Positions 1 to 6,479 of a DNA stretch of 6,830 nucleotides are shown here, piece after piece. The position numbers were made by a program, and so were the translations under genes. Source of the DNA: Ignavibacteriales bacterium (lineage in GTDB: Bacteria; Bacteroidota; Ignavibacteria; Ignavibacteriales; Melioribacteraceae); the NCBI GenBank assembly GCA_027080245.1, contig JALWSN010000215.1, positions 1 to 6,830 on the forward strand, in the 5' to 3' direction. Positions within the stretch are counted from its first letter, which is position 1. Each line of letters opens with the position of its first letter. The notes beneath the pieces are model-generated. The model saw only the letters and a program-made list of their open reading frames with translations. It was not told where the DNA came from and did no database searches.

Positions 1-2071
1 ATGAAAATCTTTCTTCCTCTCTTGTGTTTTGAATAGCGAAATTAAAAGCGCGGAGAGAACCAATTAGCACCAAGGTTTCTTTTGCGCGCGTAACGGCCGT
101 GTAAATCAATCTTCTCCTTAGCATTATTCTGTGGCTGTTAGTAACGGGCATTACCACGCAAGGGTATTCGCTTCCCTGACTTTTGTGAACTGTAATTGCG
201 TAAGCAAGCGTCAAGTCTTCAAGCTCGTCGAATTTGTATTCCACTCTTCTGTAATCAAAATCGACAATTAGTTTTTCGTCGAAAGCGTCTATTTTCTCCA
301 CAAAACCAATATCGCCGTTAAAAACATTTTTTTGGTAATCGTTCCTAAGCTGCATTACTTTATCGCCAACTTTGAATTTCAGCGATTTCTTAGTAAAAGA
401 ATTTTTGTTTAATTCAAATTGTAGTTTTTCGTTCAATTCATTAACGCCGGCAACCCCTCTGTACATTGGCGAGATTGTCTGAACGTCTTCTACCGGATTG
501 TAGCCGAATTTTTTCGGTAATCTGTTTTTAACAATCTCGACTATTAAATCGCTCAACTTACTGATATTATTAACCTCCACGAACCACACATTCGAATCGG
601 GCTTGTTTTCAAAGGAAAATCCAACTCCGCTATTTATTGAATGAGCCAAGCGAATTATTCCGCTTGTTTCCTCCTGCCTAAAAATTTTCTTTAATTTAAT
701 CACCGGAACAACTCGGCTTTCTATTAAATCTTTCAAAATGTTTCCGGGTCCAACAGGCGGCAATTGATTGGCATCCCCAACTAACACAAGCGCCGTTGAA
801 GGCTTAACCGCAGCAAGCAAATGGTAAAATAAAAATGTGTCAATCATCGAGACTTCGTCGATAATAATTAAGTCCGCGTTTAATTTATTTTCCTCATTGT
901 AAAAAAAAGTGTAATCCATCGGATTAAATTCGAGCAAGCGGTGAATTGTTTTTGCTTCCATTCCAATTAGTTCGTTCATCCTTTTAGCAGCTCTGCCCGT
1001 GGGCGCGGCAAGCATTATTTTCTTTTTATTGTCCTTGTAAATGTCGATTATTCCTTTAATAGCGGTGGTTTTTCCGGTTCCCGGTCCGCCAGTAATTATT
1101 GTAATGTTATTGTCCACTGCCGAGCGAATAGCTTCCAATTGCTTTTCGGAGAACACATTATTCCATCTGCTAAGAACATCGTCGCCAACGTTAATATATT
1201 TCCGCCGCGAAGAAATAAGCGCTTTAATAAACTTTTCGGATTTCCTTTCCGCCCGGTAAAGTTCGGACAAGTATATTTTTCCGTTCTCACGTACAATTAG
1301 CTCCTCTTCCTCAAGTTCGTTAAGAATGGCGGGCTCCTCCTCGAGGTTCACGCCTGCGCTTTGAAAGCAAGCCTTGTAAAGCAACTTTTCCGGAAGATAA
1401 ACGTTTCCCTGATTTGCGCTTTCGGTCAAATAATACACAATCCAGCTTTTGATTCTAAACGGATGGTTTTCCTCAAACCCAATCCTCAAAGCAATTTCGT
1501 CGGCAGTCTTAAAGCCAATGCCTTCAATATCCAGAACTAACCGGTAGGGGTTTTCCTCAATTATTTCAATAGTTTGAAAGCCGTACTCTTTAAATATTTT
1601 AATTGCCTTTTTCCCCACAATGCCGTTCTTGCTTAAGTAAAACATTACTTTGTGAACTAACGCTTGCTCTTTCCAGCTTTCAACAATCGATTTTAATTTT
1701 TTCTCGCCGATGCCGTTTACTTCCAACAACTTCTCCGGATTAGAATTCAGAATTTCAATTGTCCTTTCCCCGAATTTGTCAACTATCCTTTTTGCAAGCT
1801 TTTTGTTCACGCCTCTTAATATTCCGCCGCTTAAGTAAGTTAGAATTTCGCTTGACGTAGTTGGCTTTTTAACTTTAACTCCTTTTGCGACAAATTGCCA
1901 TCCGTAAATTTTGTGTTCGCGCCACTCTCCTTCAAATTCAACGGGCGTGCCGGCTTCCATTTTTGGCAGTAGCCCTACAACCACGTCACCCTGTTTTAAT
2001 TTCAAAACAGTGTAACCGTTTTCCTCGTTAAAAAACAAATATTTCTCTATTGTGCCGTCTATTTTTCCCAC
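1..2071 (-). CDS. recD2: RecD2-family ATP-dependent 5'-3' DNA helicase (C-terminus cut by window edge)
   Basis: Superfamily 1B helicase of the RecD2 (RecD-like, RecBC-independent) type; family members unwind DNA 5' to 3' using ATP and act in repair and replication-fork maintenance in the cytoplasm. My reverse-strand translation is open for 690 codons. In order it shows an N-terminal OB-like region (about 1-70), helix-hairpin-helix repeats (LEVNGIGEKK at 116-125, DIEGIGFKTA at 181-190), Walker A GGPGTGKTT at 328-336, Walker B IIIDEVSM at 402-409, motif III LVGDANQLPP at 430-439, motif IV FRQ at 464-466, an SH3-like insert from about 566, motif V HKSQGSEYP at 629-637 and motif VI YTAVTRAKE at 657-665. 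Family length is about 715-740 residues, so only a short tail is missing. The start is GTG at 2071: an in-frame TAA lies four codons upstream and no ATG lies between. No Shine-Dalgarno sequence is visible. The helix-hairpin-helix region separates RecD2 from RecBCD-associated RecD. Confidence 0.95.
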   Translation of the reverse strand, partial: MGKIDGTIEKYLFFNEENGYTVLKLKQGDVVVGLLPKMEAGTPVEFEGEWREHKIYGWQFVAKGVKVKKPTTSSEILTYLSGGILRGVNKKLAKRIVDKFGERTIEILNSNPEKLLEVNGIGEKKLKSIVESWKEQALVHKVMFYLSKNGIVGKKAIKIFKEYGFQTIEIIEENPYRLVLDIEGIGFKTADEIALRIGFEENHPFRIKSWIVYYLTESANQGNVYLPEKLLYKACFQSAGVNLEEEPAILNELEEEELIVRENGKIYLSELYRAERKSEKFIKALISSRRKYINVGDDVLSRWNNVFSEKQLEAIRSAVDNNITIITGGPGTGKTTAIKGIIDIYKDNKKKIMLAAPTGRAAKRMNELIGMEAKTIHRLLEFNPMDYTFFYNEENKLNADLIIIDEVSMIDTFLFYHLLAAVKPSTALVLVGDANQLPPVGPGNILKDLIESRVVPVIKLKKIFRQEETSGIIRLAHSINSGVGFSFENKPDSNVWFVEVNNISKLSDLIVEIVKNRLPKKFGYNPVEDVQTISPMYRGVAGVNELNEKLQFELNKNSFTKKSLKFKVGDKVMQLRNDYQKNVFNGDIGFVEKIDAFDEKLIVDFDYRRVEYKFDELEDLTLAYAITVHKSQGSEYPCVVMPVTNSHRIMLRRRLIYTAVTRAKETLVLIGSLRAFNFAIQNTREEERFS

Positions 2072-2119
2072 GGAATGTTTTTACCAATAAAATTGTTAAC
2101 TTTAAAATGCAATGTGAAT

Positions 2120-2148
2120 ATTTTAAATGAAAAATAAAAATCAAGCAA
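2120..2148 (-). promoter_or_regulatory. Candidate sigma-70-type promoter of recD2
   Basis: On the minus strand TTGCTT (2148-2143) and TAAAAT (2125-2120) are separated by 17 bases, which suits a -35/-10 pair (3/6 and 5/6 matches to the consensus). Transcription would begin near 2113, leaving a leader of about 42 bases before the GTG start. The Nudix gene on the other strand must use the same 84-base spacer; its best candidate, TTGTTA (2093-2098) with GAATAT (2116-2121), is weak. AT-rich DNA yields such matches by chance, and the promoter consensus of this organism is unknown. Confidence 0.3.
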
Positions 2149-2155
2149 CAGGCAA

Positions 2156-2839
2156 ATGAAACTGGAAGAAATAAAAATCATTAAAGAAATACTTCCCATT
2201 TCCGAAAGAATAATCGGGAGTGAAGAATATTTTCAGGCAGCGATTTTAATTCCATTAATTAAGCGCGGGAATGAATATTCAATATTGTTCGAAAAGCGAG
2301 CCGCTAATATTCGTCAAGGCGGAGAAGTTAGCCTACCCGGCGGCGAAATTGAGCCAAGCGACGGAAGCCCCGTATTTACGGCAATCCGGGAAACCTCCGA
2401 AGAGCTCGGACTACCGAAAGAAAAAATTTTAGTCCATTCCAAACTTGGAACGCTTGTTAGTCAGCGCGGTTTAATAGCTCACGCGTTCGTGGGAGAACTG
2501 CTGATTGACTCCCTCGGGGAAATTAAAATTGAAAAAAGCGAAGTGGAAAAAATATTTGCCTTGCCGGTAAGTTTCTTTGAAGAAAATACGCCTGACGAAT
2601 ACAATTTGAATTTTGAAATTCATCCTTACTACCTAAACAAAAACGGCGAAAAAGTAGAGTTACTGCCAGTGGAACAACTGAAACTTCCGCAGCGATACGC
2701 TAAGCCATGGCGTGGGAAAAACCACAAAGTGCTTGTTTACCCCGCCCAAAAAGAAGTGGTGTGGGGACTAACGGCAAGGTTAATTTACGAATTCGTAAAA
2801 ATATTGAAAGAAAAACGGCGGGTAGGTAAAACCCCTTAA
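2156..2839 (+). CDS. Nudix hydrolase, CoA pyrophosphatase (NudL/NUDT7-like)
   Basis: Probable CoA diphosphatase of 227 residues. Enzymes of this Nudix branch split CoA, oxidised CoA or acyl-CoA into 3',5'-ADP and (acyl-)phosphopantetheine, controlling or cleaning the CoA pool. The Nudix box runs at about 63-86, with the metal-binding core REtsEELGL at 78-86. It is preceded by the extra signature of the CoA branch, RQGGEVSLPGG (53-63), close to the RQPGEICFPGG form common in Firmicutes homologues. The closing WGLTARLIYEF (203-213) also matches the family. No signal peptide or membrane segment is seen. The spacing between box and signature is that of NudL, with the usual second acidic residue shifted. 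The start is ATG at 2156 with at most a weak AGG upstream. It is divergent from recD2 and convergent with the CHASE2 activator, so it is probably monocistronic. The CoA substrate is assigned by family, not demonstrated. Confidence 0.88.
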   Translation: MKLEEIKIIKEILPISERIIGSEEYFQAAILIPLIKRGNEYSILFEKRAANIRQGGEVSLPGGEIEPSDGSPVFTAIRETSEELGLPKEKILVHSKLGTLVSQRGLIAHAFVGELLIDSLGEIKIEKSEVEKIFALPVSFFEENTPDEYNLNFEIHPYYLNKNGEKVELLPVEQLKLPQRYAKPWRGKNHKVLVYPAQKEVVWGLTARLIYEFVKILKEKRRVGKTP

Positions 2840-2854
2840 AACAAAGGGCTTTTT
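2828..2854. terminator. Small bidirectional terminator between convergent genes
   Basis: CCCTT (2833-2837) and AAGGG (2844-2848) form a 5-bp stem with a 6-base loop. On the plus strand it is followed by C and five T (2850-2854), serving the Nudix gene. On the minus strand it is followed by four T (2831-2828) after one G, serving the CHASE2 activator gene. The stem overlaps the Nudix stop codon. The stem is short, so efficiency could be low, but position and T-tracts on both sides suit the convergent arrangement. Confidence 0.5.
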
Positions 2855-5330
2855 AGCTGTCGGCATCTATCAACCCTTTAATTACAGCATCCAAATAAGC
2901 ATGAAATTTTTGAGGAAGGTTTTTGTATTTTGCGAGGAATCTCTCTTTAATTTCTTCGAAGTTTGCGTTGCGTAATTCAGCAAGATCGCCTTTAAGATTT
3001 GCGATGTATTTTTCCCCTTTAGATTTAACCCTTTCAATAACTTTAGCGTCGTTAGAGGCGGCAAGTTTTCGTGCGGCTTCTTCCAATTCCAAATTACTTT
3101 CAACAAAGAACTTAAAAAACCATCCTCTCAGATTTTCGCCAACGGCGGTGCGGCTAATGCCTAATTCGTCGCTTACTTCCTTAATTGAAGAATGACTGAA
3201 TTTTTTTAATCTTAACAAATTAAGGATTTCCTCATCTATTAGCTTTCTGGCTTTCTTTCGAATTTCGTCAGGCAAATCTTTTAAATGAACAAGCTCCCTG
3301 TTTTCGCCAGCGGCAAATATCGCCGCGCGTTTAACAACCGACTCCAATTCCCTAACGTTGCCGGGCCAATCGTAATCGGAAAGCCGATCCACAATTGCCT
3401 GAGAAAATTTTAAGTCCGGATTTTCTTTTTTTAGAAAGTATTCGGCAAGGACGGGGATGTCATCCTTCCTTTTACGCAAAGGCGGCAATTGAATTGAGAC
3501 GACGTTAAGCCTGTAAAATAAGTCTTCGCGAAATTCCTTTTCCGCCACGGCTTTTTTCAGATTCTTGTTTGTGGCTGCAATTATTCTTACGTCGGCAAAG
3601 CGTTTTTCCGGCGAACCTACTTTTTGATATTCGCCGTTTTGCAAAACTCTTAAAAGCTTCGCTTGAAAGTTCAGGCTTGTCTCTCCAATTTCGTCTAGGA
3701 ATATTGTTCCGCCGTTAGCGGCTTCGAACAGGCCGATTTTCTCGGCTACCGCGCTGGTAAAAGCACCTTTAACGTGACCGAACAATTCACTTTCCAGAAG
3801 AGATTCCGTAACTGCCGCGCAGTTCAAGGAAACGAAAGCTTTGTTTTTCCTTGCGCTAAGATTGTGAATAGCTTTTGCCACAAGCTCTTTGCCGCTACCG
3901 CTTTCGCCGGTAATTAAAACCGTGGCGTTAGAAGGCGCAACTTTTTTAATCACCCCCACAACTTTCGCCATTTCGGAACTGCGGTAAATAATGCCCTGAA
4001 AATTCCTTGCAATGGAAAGGCCGGTTGCCTCTGCGGGCTCTTCGTCTTTTTGAGCTTCCTTAAGTTTCTCGATTTTTTCCGTTAGCTCCGTAATCTTTCC
4101 CTGCCATTGTTCCCTTTCGCTCCCATTGGATTTTTCGAACGCGCTTTTAACTTCTCTAAGTTCGCGGATTTTTTCTTTAAGCTCCCTTTCAAGTTTTTCC
4201 TTTTCCACGCCAATATCTTCAGCGCTTTTTAAAGTATTTAAATACACGTTGAATCCCGAAGAAAGAAGAAAAGCCACGGCTGGCAGAACTATCGCCGAAA
4301 AATCGACCGCAATATTAAACGCCAACAACAGAACAAAAGAAATCAAAAACAGCAATCCCTCTAAAACCCAATATTTACGGGGGAAAAGGACCGCCGTTAG
4401 CAGAAAAGCCAGCCAGAAAAGGCTTTTAAGGAAATTGAACCAATTAAAATTGATTCCTTTTTGGTTTAAAATATTTTCCGTGGCAAGCGCCATTAAACCG
4501 ATTCCCGGAACTTTGCCAAACGGGTACAAATACAGGGTCTTAGCAATAGTTGGTGCGCTAACGCCTATTATTACTGCCTTTCCCTCGAATTTGTTTTTTA
4601 AATTATTTTTCCGGACCAAATCAAAAAATTCGAGTAACGAATAAGATTTAAATTTTCTCCAAGAATGATTTGCGTTTAAGTAAAGTCGTTTTTGGGCTTT
4701 AACTTCAGGGTCTAACGCCCTCGAAAGCGCCAAAGCAAAAGAATAATAAGGCTTTCCTCTAACCTGAATTTCGTTTGGAATTAAAATGTAATCTCCTTCA
4801 AAATAATTCAGATGTCCTACGGGAATGTTGGCGTCCAGTTTCGCAAAGAAGGGGAGTCTAACCGAATCGGCGCGTAAATCGTCTTCGTTTAGCCCTTCCG
4901 CAATTGCTCCAAGAGCAACGTTGTGTTTCTTTTTTAGTTCGTTAAACAAAAGGTTGTTGTAAACGCTCTGAGAAGAAACGCCGCGGGGGAAAAAAATCGT
5001 CAAACCAATTGCGCCAACATTAAGCTTTTCCAACCTGTCAATCAGCAAAGCGTAATAGCTTCTCTTGAGGGGCCAGCCCAAAGCGTCCACATCTTGTCCG
5101 GTAATATTAATTAAAATTATTTTTTTGCTTTCCGCCGATCCCGACTCAACAACCCCCGCCAAATAGGACGCGCTCCCGTTAATAAAATATCTTACGGAAG
5201 GAACAATTAAGCTAAAGGCAAAAAGTATTACAAAAAATATCGCGGCAAGCGCTTTTTGACGATTATTTACTGTTCTAATTTTCTTCAAAGTTCTCCAGCG
5301 CAATTGTTTTCTTCTTAATGAAAGAACCAA
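2853..5330 (-). CDS. Membrane-anchored sigma-54-dependent activator with CHASE2 sensor domain
   Basis: One-component regulator of up to 825 residues. A basic N-terminus and membrane helix (about 28-46) precede an extracytoplasmic CHASE2 sensor (about 50-297; hallmark WPLKRSYYALLIDRL at 86-100 and a GKAVIIGVSAP/VPGIGLMALATENIL block at 250-288). Three more helices (about 299-316, 321-341, 344-363) return the chain to the cytoplasm. A charged coiled coil (about 372-428) leads to a sigma-54 AAA+ domain (about 443-675): Walker A GESGSGKE 475-482, L1 loop GAFTSA 522-527 (usually GAFTGA), Walker B GGTIFLDEIGE 540-550, arginine-finger region REDLFYRL 601-608, sensor II WPGNVREL 655-662. A helix-turn-helix (DELGISRTAVGENLRG, 721-736) and a helical tail to 825 follow. 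It should couple an outside signal to ATP-driven opening of sigma-54 promoters; ligand and targets are unknown. The start is uncertain: no ATG is in frame near the N-terminus. TTG at 5330 gives the longest form, while TTG at 5288 follows GGAG by 4 bases and gives a shorter MKKIRTVNNRQK start. Confidence 0.92.
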   Translation of the reverse strand: MVLSLRRKQLRWRTLKKIRTVNNRQKALAAIFFVILFAFSLIVPSVRYFINGSASYLAGVVESGSAESKKIILINITGQDVDALGWPLKRSYYALLIDRLEKLNVGAIGLTIFFPRGVSSQSVYNNLLFNELKKKHNVALGAIAEGLNEDDLRADSVRLPFFAKLDANIPVGHLNYFEGDYILIPNEIQVRGKPYYSFALALSRALDPEVKAQKRLYLNANHSWRKFKSYSLLEFFDLVRKNNLKNKFEGKAVIIGVSAPTIAKTLYLYPFGKVPGIGLMALATENILNQKGINFNWFNFLKSLFWLAFLLTAVLFPRKYWVLEGLLFLISFVLLLAFNIAVDFSAIVLPAVAFLLSSGFNVYLNTLKSAEDIGVEKEKLERELKEKIRELREVKSAFEKSNGSEREQWQGKITELTEKIEKLKEAQKDEEPAEATGLSIARNFQGIIYRSSEMAKVVGVIKKVAPSNATVLITGESGSGKELVAKAIHNLSARKNKAFVSLNCAAVTESLLESELFGHVKGAFTSAVAEKIGLFEAANGGTIFLDEIGETSLNFQAKLLRVLQNGEYQKVGSPEKRFADVRIIAATNKNLKKAVAEKEFREDLFYRLNVVSIQLPPLRKRKDDIPVLAEYFLKKENPDLKFSQAIVDRLSDYDWPGNVRELESVVKRAAIFAAGENRELVHLKDLPDEIRKKARKLIDEEILNLLRLKKFSHSSIKEVSDELGISRTAVGENLRGWFFKFFVESNLELEEAARKLAASNDAKVIERVKSKGEKYIANLKGDLAELRNANFEEIKERFLAKYKNLPQKFHAYLDAVIKGLIDADS

Positions 5331-5463
5331 TCTCTCTGCGTCGGCGTCTTTACAAATCCGCCTTTTTAATTATTCAAAAATTTGTTAAAATTAAGATTCT
5401 AATTTAAAGAATAAAATTGTAATATTGTTATTTGTTGAAACTTAAAAAACAAAGAGAACAAAG
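5331..5463. promoter_or_regulatory. AT-rich divergent control region
   Basis: These 133 bases lie between the divergent starts of the CHASE2 activator (minus) and the alpha/beta hydrolase (plus), so promoters for both must lie here or inside the N-terminal coding sequence. The middle is strongly AT-rich. On the plus strand TTGTTA (5382-5387) and TAAAAT (5412-5417) are present but 24 bases apart, too far for a standard pair. GGCG (5343-5346) and CGCC (5359-5362) form a short inverted repeat next to the TTG start. I see no GG-N10-GC sigma-54 promoter on either strand. Confidence 0.35.
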
Positions 5464-6252
5464 ATGCAAATCAGGGTCAATGGTATTTCGGTCAATATTT
5501 ACGGGCTCAAAACGAACCCCGCAATTATTTTTGTACACGGTTTCCCTTACGATCACAACATGTGGGAAAATCAAATTAAGCGGTTCAAAAAAGATTATTA
5601 TTGTGTCGCTTACGACATTCGGGGGCTTGGTAAAAGCGCAGTAGGGTGCGGGCAATTCACAATGGAACTATTTGCAGACGATTTGTTTGACATCATTAAA
5701 AAATTAAAAATTAAAAAGCCCGTTCTCGTTGGGCTTTCCATGGGCGGCTACCTTGCGCTGAGAGCCGCCGAACGAAATCAAGAATTGTTCGCCGGATTTG
5801 TTTTTGCGGACACTCATCCCCGGGCGGACGACAACGTATCCAAATTAAAACGCTCAAGCGCAATCGCCGAAATTGAAAGCAAGGGGCTCAAGCGCTACGC
5901 AAAGAACTTTCTGCCGCTTTGCTTTTTGCCTGACTCGAACAGGAAACGTTACTATTCGGAAGCTTTAAGGCGAGCCACGAAACAAAATCCTAAAGGCGTA
6001 AAGGGCGCTCAGCTTGCAATGTTAAGCAGAACTTCCACCGAGGAATTTTTGCCCGAAATTAAAAAGCCGACGCTTGTAATCGTAGGCAGGGAAGACAAAT
6101 TAACTCCGCCCCAAGTAATGAAAGAAATGGCGGCGAAGATTCCAGGAGCTGAATTTGTGGTCGTGCCGAACGCCGCCCACATGAGTCCGGTTGAAAATCC
6201 CGAAGTGTTCAACGCCGCTCTGGAAAATTTTTTGAAGCAAGTTGAAAGATAA
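5464..6252 (+). CDS. Alpha/beta-fold hydrolase (esterase/lactonase-like)
   Basis: Single-domain cytoplasmic alpha/beta hydrolase of 262 residues, a usual length for this superfamily. The oxyanion-hole motif is HGFP (25-28). The DIRGLGKS block (51-58) is the typical G-x-G-x-S loop. The nucleophile elbow GLSMGG places Ser92 as nucleophile. The acid is probably Asp211 in VGREDKLTPP (207-216) and the base His239 in NAAHMSPVENP (236-246). The cap region (about 120-190) is lysine/arginine-rich and helical. The layout resembles 3-oxoadipate enol-lactonase and small carboxylesterases, but no other catechol-pathway gene is nearby, so the substrate cannot be named. The ATG at 5464 follows a purine-rich AAAGAGAACAAAG stretch with only a weak ribosome-binding match. 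No signal peptide or membrane helix is seen. It is divergent from the CHASE2 activator, so regulation by that protein is possible but unsupported by any visible sigma-54 promoter. Confidence 0.9.
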   Translation: MQIRVNGISVNIYGLKTNPAIIFVHGFPYDHNMWENQIKRFKKDYYCVAYDIRGLGKSAVGCGQFTMELFADDLFDIIKKLKIKKPVLVGLSMGGYLALRAAERNQELFAGFVFADTHPRADDNVSKLKRSSAIAEIESKGLKRYAKNFLPLCFLPDSNRKRYYSEALRRATKQNPKGVKGAQLAMLSRTSTEEFLPEIKKPTLVIVGREDKLTPPQVMKEMAAKIPGAEFVVVPNAAHMSPVENPEVFNAALENFLKQVER

Positions 6253-6373
6253 TTTTAGTGGCTTACGGGCTTGAAGGGAAGGGATATTTTAAAGGATTTT
6301 TCCGGCAAAATTACTTTTCAAAACTTTCCACGTTTTGGCGGACAAAGGCAATGGCGTAAAGCGCAAGATTTTA

Positions 6374-6414
6374 CAAAATTAAAAACCCGCTCCCTTTTTC
6401 AAATGAACGGGCTT
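6374..6414 (-). terminator. Rho-independent terminator of the aldehyde dehydrogenase gene
   Basis: On the minus strand AAGCCCGTTC (6414-6405) pairs with GAGCGGGTTT (6392-6383) over 10 bp, including two G-U wobbles, around a 12-base loop. A T-rich run TTTTTAATTTTG (6385-6374) overlaps and follows the 3' arm. On the plus strand the two wobble positions become A-C mismatches and no T-tract follows, so the element is directional and fits the leftward aldehyde dehydrogenase transcript about 66 bases past its stop codon. Confidence 0.7.
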
Positions 6415-6442
6415 TGGCAATAAGTTCAAAAATGTTTTGCCA
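6415..6442. repeat. Perfect 6-bp inverted repeat next to the terminator
   Basis: TGGCAA (6415-6420) and TTGCCA (6437-6442) are exact inverted copies with a 16-base AT-rich spacer. It directly abuts the terminator stem, so in the aldehyde dehydrogenase mRNA the two would form tandem 3' hairpins. It could aid termination or protect the 3' end, or be a chance repeat. Confidence 0.4.
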
Positions 6443-6479
6443 CTTTACAGGAAAACTCCTCTAACGAAAGCAAGGAAAG

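Larger units (their letters stand above)
6253..6479. other. Non-coding spacer between two convergent genes
   Basis: These 227 bases between the hydrolase and the aldehyde dehydrogenase contain no credible reading frame. They hold a 6-bp hairpin, CAAAAC (6319-6324) with GTTTTG (6332-6337) and a 7-base loop, and two further hairpins annotated separately. No clear plus-strand terminator for the hydrolase is visible; the 6319-6337 hairpin lacks a T-tract on that strand. Confidence 0.6.

Noticed and set aside
1041..1296. Short open frames on both strands inside the recD2 region
   Set aside because: They overlap the helicase ATP-binding region in other frames; the recD2 frame is continuous from the GTG start through Walker A to the window edge, so they are not evidence of a frameshift or separate genes.
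2127..2159. A 10-residue open frame (ATG at 2127, TGA overlapping the Nudix ATG) resembling a translationally coupled leader peptide
   Set aside because: It is very short, has no ribosome-binding site and an unremarkable Lys/Asn composition; AT-rich spacers give such frames by chance.
4126..4644. A 172-codon plus-strand open frame opposite the membrane-helix and coiled-coil part of the CHASE2 activator
   Set aside because: It is antisense to a well-supported coding region, has Ser/Lys-rich composition typical of mirrored frames, and shows no family motif or ribosome-binding site.
5343..5367. GGCG/CGCC inverted repeat followed by five T on the plus strand, looking like a terminator
   Set aside because: The stem is only 4 bp with a 12-base loop, and no plus-strand gene ends before it; listed only as a leader repeat.
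6425..6443. TGGCA on the minus strand resembling the -24 half of a sigma-54 promoter
   Set aside because: The required GC at -12 spacing is missing (T-rich there), and the site points away from any start, lying downstream of the aldehyde dehydrogenase gene.
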